A stretch of 64,000 nucleotides of DNA from Talpa occidentalis (Eukaryota; Chordata; Mammalia; Eulipotyphla; Talpidae). Below the pieces are notes generated by a model. It was not told where the DNA came from. It searched no databases and was given only the letters and a program-made list of their open reading frames with translations. Numbering within the stretch: the stretch's first letter is position 1; every line of letters begins with the position of its first letter. This document shows, piece after piece, positions 62,258 to 64,000 of this stretch. The translations under genes were made by a program, and so were the position numbers. The stretch spans positions 17,780,141 through 17,844,140 of the forward strand of contig NW_023601433.1 in the NCBI RefSeq assembly GCF_014898055.3, in the 5' to 3' direction.

Positions 62258-62298
62258 CCATCACTGAGTCTCTGCTGTTTCCGCGCATACATTACCAT
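62258..62298 (-). CDS. WAC: WAC exon 1, coding part (residues 1-13 and two bases of codon 14)
   Basis: The exon encodes MVMYARKQQRLSD plus GG of a split glycine codon, followed by the donor GG|GTAAAT at 62257. The start is the ATG at 62298-62296, which matches the known WAC N-terminus. Its context has T at -3 and G at +4, so it is only moderate. A second in-frame ATG two codons later (M3) has G at -3, so leaky scanning could use either. The reading frame stays open upstream to a TAG at 62742-62740 but contains no other ATG. The exon sits in the CpG island. The 5' end of the UTR cannot be fixed from sequence. Confidence 0.93.
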
Positions 62299-62681
62299 CA
62301 ATGCCCGGCCGAGAGCGTGTGTCGGGGGGGAGAGCGGCCGCGAGGGGCGGGCGGGCGGCGCGCGGGCGGCGGCGGGCGGGCGGGCGGGCGGCGGCGCCGG
62401 CACCGGGGCCCGGCGCGCCCTCGGCGGCTCACAGCACCTCCCCGTTACTGGCGCCGGCGCGCCCGGGCCATCGCCCTCCGTCCGCACCTCGCGCGCTCGC
62501 GGCCCGGGCAGCGGCGCCAACTGCAAGGCGGCAGCGGCGAGCCGGGGGGAGGGGGCGAGGAGACGCGTCCGGCCCGGCCCCGCGGAGAGCGACCGACTCC
62601 TCCGCCTCCTCTGCCTCCCGCTCCGCCGCCTCTTCCCTCCTCCCCCCGCCGCCGCCGCTGCCTGTTCCTTCGCCTCCTCCT

Positions 62682-62713
<32 letters not shown>

Positions 62714-62739
62714 TGGTGCCGCCGCTGCCGCTCCACCAA
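62299..62739 (-). other. WAC: WAC 5' leader region (UTR, upstream limit unknown)
   Basis: Immediately upstream of the WAC start codon, the coding frame stays open for 147 codons back to a TAG at 62742-62740. It has no in-frame ATG. It contains a (GGC)10 tract on the minus strand, read in the WAC frame as poly-arginine. How much of this is transcribed is unknown. Confidence 0.6.
62682..62711 (-). repeat. (GGC)10 / (GCC)10 trinucleotide repeat
   Basis: Ten uninterrupted GCC units on the plus strand (GGC on the WAC sense strand), followed by an imperfect GCT-containing extension. The repeat lies 384-413 nt upstream of the WAC start codon, in the likely leader or core promoter. Confidence 0.9.
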
Positions 62740-63125
62740 CTACATCCGGGCAACTCGGACGCCGCGGCCTTCGGGAAACCTCGGCCGTTTCCGCCGCGCC
62801 CCTCCTCTCCCTCCCTCGGCCGGCCTCCCCGCCCCGCGCAGCGCCGGAACGCCGCCTTCGGCAAACCTCGGCTCGGCCCGGCCTTCCTCTTCCTCTGAGG
62901 CCTGGCTCGCCGGCGGGCGGCCCGTCCGCTCTTTCCGGTCGCCGCTGCTCGTCCCCACGCGCACGCCCGGCCACCGCCGTTCCAGTTTAGGGCGACTTCG
63001 GCTCGGGGACCCGCTCGAGGCTGGTCCCGGGGGCCCCCTGGGGCGCGGGCAGGGAGCCGCCTGCGGGAGGAGGACGGTGGGCGCGCGCGGAGCCATCGCG
63101 GACTAAATACGGGCGGCGCCGCCGC

Positions 63126-63137
63126 TGCGCGTGCGCC
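63126..63137 (-). promoter_or_regulatory. NRF-1-like site
   Basis: TGCGCGTGCGCC, read on the minus strand as GGCGCACGCGCA, matches the palindromic NRF-1 consensus except at the first base. It is in the upstream half of the CpG island. Confidence 0.45.
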
Positions 63138-63398
63138 CGGAGGCGCGGGGGTGGGGGCGCCCTCGGGCGCGCTCTCCGGCCGGCGCCCCCGCCCCTCCGG
63201 GCGCTGACGGGGTGGTCGGAAGCCCCCGAGGTCGGCACCGGCGGACGGTTGGCGGCGACGGAAGCCGCCCGCGGGGAGGGGAGCGAGGCCCGCGCCCCGG
63301 CGCCGGAACCCGGGCCTGGGCGGCTGCGCGCGGCCGGACGCCGAGAGCCGCGAGCGGGCGCGGCCGGGGCCCCGGGAGCTCGCCCGGCGCGCTCTGCC

Positions 63399-63404
63399 GT
63401 AAGT
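63399..63404 (+). promoter_or_regulatory. Consensus splice donor on the divergent strand
   Basis: CTGCC|GTAAGT in the plus-strand half of the CpG island is a perfect six-base intron start. In human a lncRNA (WAC-AS1) starts head-to-head with WAC. This donor would suit the first exon of such an antisense transcript, running left to right. No coding potential is claimed. Confidence 0.4.
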
Positions 63405-63681
63405 CACACCCTGCGGCGTGCGGGGCGCGCCCGGGCCCGGCCGGGAGGACCGCGGGGTGGGACGCGGCCGGCCCGGGCCCGGCGGCACCTTCCGAGGGGG
63501 GGAGCGCCCCGGGGCCGCGCCCGAGAGGACGGGGCTGCAGCTGGCGGGGGCCGGGGGCCGGAGCCGTCTCAGCCTTTTCAGATAGTTTCCACCCCAGCCG
63601 GCCTTCCTGCCCTCTCCTGTTCTGTGTTTACCGTGTGTCCCAGGGTCCTCTCTCCCGGGAACGGCTTGGGGATAGGAAGCG

Positions 63682-63740
63682 CACGTGGGTGCCCCGCGTG
63701 TGGCCTGGGCACGCCGCGGAGCCTCCGGTTGCCCCACGTG
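63682..63740. promoter_or_regulatory. Two CACGTG E-boxes at the edge of the CpG island
   Basis: CACGTG occurs at 63682-63687 (GCACGTGG) and again at 63735-63740 (CCACGTGT). These are palindromic bHLH sites (USF, MYC/MAX or TFEB type). Two within 60 bp is notable, but binding is inferred only. Confidence 0.4.
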
Positions 63741-63769
63741 TTTTGTATGTTGCGGCGCAGTAGCCACCT

Positions 63770-64000
63770 TGGCCTGGTCAGGTATGCCGAGAAGTTAAGC
63801 TTTGCTTTAGGATGGTGGTGTATGTTACAGGGCAGCTCCGGTATTGATGCTGGCGATTCTTTTCCTGCTCTGATCTCCTCTAAGGGAAACGTTAAAGGAA
63901 GGGAGAGTAACAGACGTGAAGATACAGCTACTTACATAGGGGGAAAGGCAGACAGGAAGCAAACCACAAGAAACAAGATCAGTCCCCAAAAATAACTGAT
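63770..64000. other. Flank beyond the CpG island
   Basis: GC content returns to normal and no exon, repeat or signal is recognised. It may be intronic to a divergent antisense RNA. Confidence 0.5.

Larger units (their letters stand above)
1..62298 (-). other. WAC: WAC gene, 5' half (exons 1-7), open at the left edge
   Basis: Seven minus-strand exons join with consistent phases (2,0,1,0,2,1,1) into 306 codons that I recognise as the N-terminal half of WAC. Known of the family: WAC is a nuclear adaptor. Its WW domain contacts RNA polymerase II, and its C-terminal coiled coil binds RNF20/RNF40 to promote H2B ubiquitination. It also has reported roles in autophagy, Golgi reassembly and mTORC1 assembly, and haploinsufficiency causes DeSanto-Shinawi syndrome in humans. 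Seen here: every exon boundary has AG/GT on the minus strand, and the protein reads without a stop. Human WAC is about 647 residues as I recall, so roughly half is present. The remaining exons must lie to the left of position 1. I found no candidate exon 8 in 1-7312. Confidence 0.95.
61655..63600. promoter_or_regulatory. WAC: CpG-island promoter of WAC, probably bidirectional
   Basis: GC content and CpG density rise sharply near 61655 and fall after about 63600, against an AT-rich background on both sides. The island covers WAC exons 1 and 2 and about 1.3 kb upstream of the WAC start codon. There is no TATA box at a sensible distance. An NRF-1-like site (TGCGCGTGCGCC, 63126-63137) and several GC boxes are visible. 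A TATA-less CpG-island promoter is typical of a broadly expressed gene. The exact start sites cannot be read from sequence. Long open frames on both strands here are a by-product of high GC. Confidence 0.9.

Noticed and set aside
62159..63995. Long open frames in the CpG island on both strands (up to 440 codons, e.g. minus 62445-63767, plus 62159-63106 and 63249-63995)
   Set aside because: They overlap each other in several frames, are made of Arg/Gly/Ala/Pro-rich low-complexity sequence and show no domain. High GC removes stop codons. I recognise none as a protein.
1..64000. CRISPR arrays, bacterial operons, phage or plasmid features
   Set aside because: The intron-exon structure, CpG island and SINE/LINE content show vertebrate nuclear DNA. 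No regular repeat-spacer pattern is present.

Overview
The window is mammalian nuclear DNA. It has exons with GT-AG introns, a GC-rich CpG-island promoter, and a dense load of tRNA-derived SINEs, L1, L2 and hAT-type DNA-transposon remnants. The one protein-coding gene I can support is WAC (WW domain-containing adaptor with coiled-coil), on the minus strand. Its promoter and exon 1 lie near 62.3 kb and the gene runs leftward out of the window at position 1. I place seven coding exons: 62298-62258, 61908-61872, 60374-60179, 20379-20273, 12515-12400, 11946-11834 and 7621-7313. They join in frame into residues 1-306 (919 nt, ending on phase 1). This includes the whole WW domain. The rest of the protein, including the C-terminal coiled coil, lies outside the window. 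Intron 3 is about 40 kb.

Layout. 1-7312 is intron 7, with an old L1 split by a SINE and four further SINEs. 7313-12515 holds exons 7, 6 and 5 with short introns. 12516-20272 is intron 4, rich in SINEs. 20380-60178 is intron 3: its 3' half (20-42 kb) is crowded with SINEs and L1, and its 5' half (42.5-60 kb) has only one SINE. 60179-62298 holds exons 3, 2 and 1. The CpG island covers about 61.65-63.6 kb. A plausible divergent non-coding transcription unit begins on the plus strand beyond 63 kb, with a consensus splice donor at 63399.

Organism. One SINE family dominates, with 24 copies. Each has a tRNA-like head, a shared CT-rich body, and an AATAAATAAATCTT-A(n) tail (the T+ tail layout). It is not Alu, rodent B1/B2, pig PRE-1, ruminant Bov-tA or horse ERE. 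I infer a laurasiatherian mammal. A camelid is my best guess, but I cannot confirm it without a repeat library.

I see no new protein system, CRISPR array, RNA operon or intact mobile-element ORF. What merits a second look is mostly retroposon biology: a SINE sublineage sharing a non-SINE 3' tag, a head-only SINE with perfect target-site duplications, and a graded series of heads leading back to a tRNA-Glu-like ancestor. Other points are a GGC repeat in a long open leader upstream of the WAC start codon, a compound palindrome in intron 3, and splice-site features that bear on WAC isoforms. Most other open reading frames are chance frames in repeats or in the CpG island.
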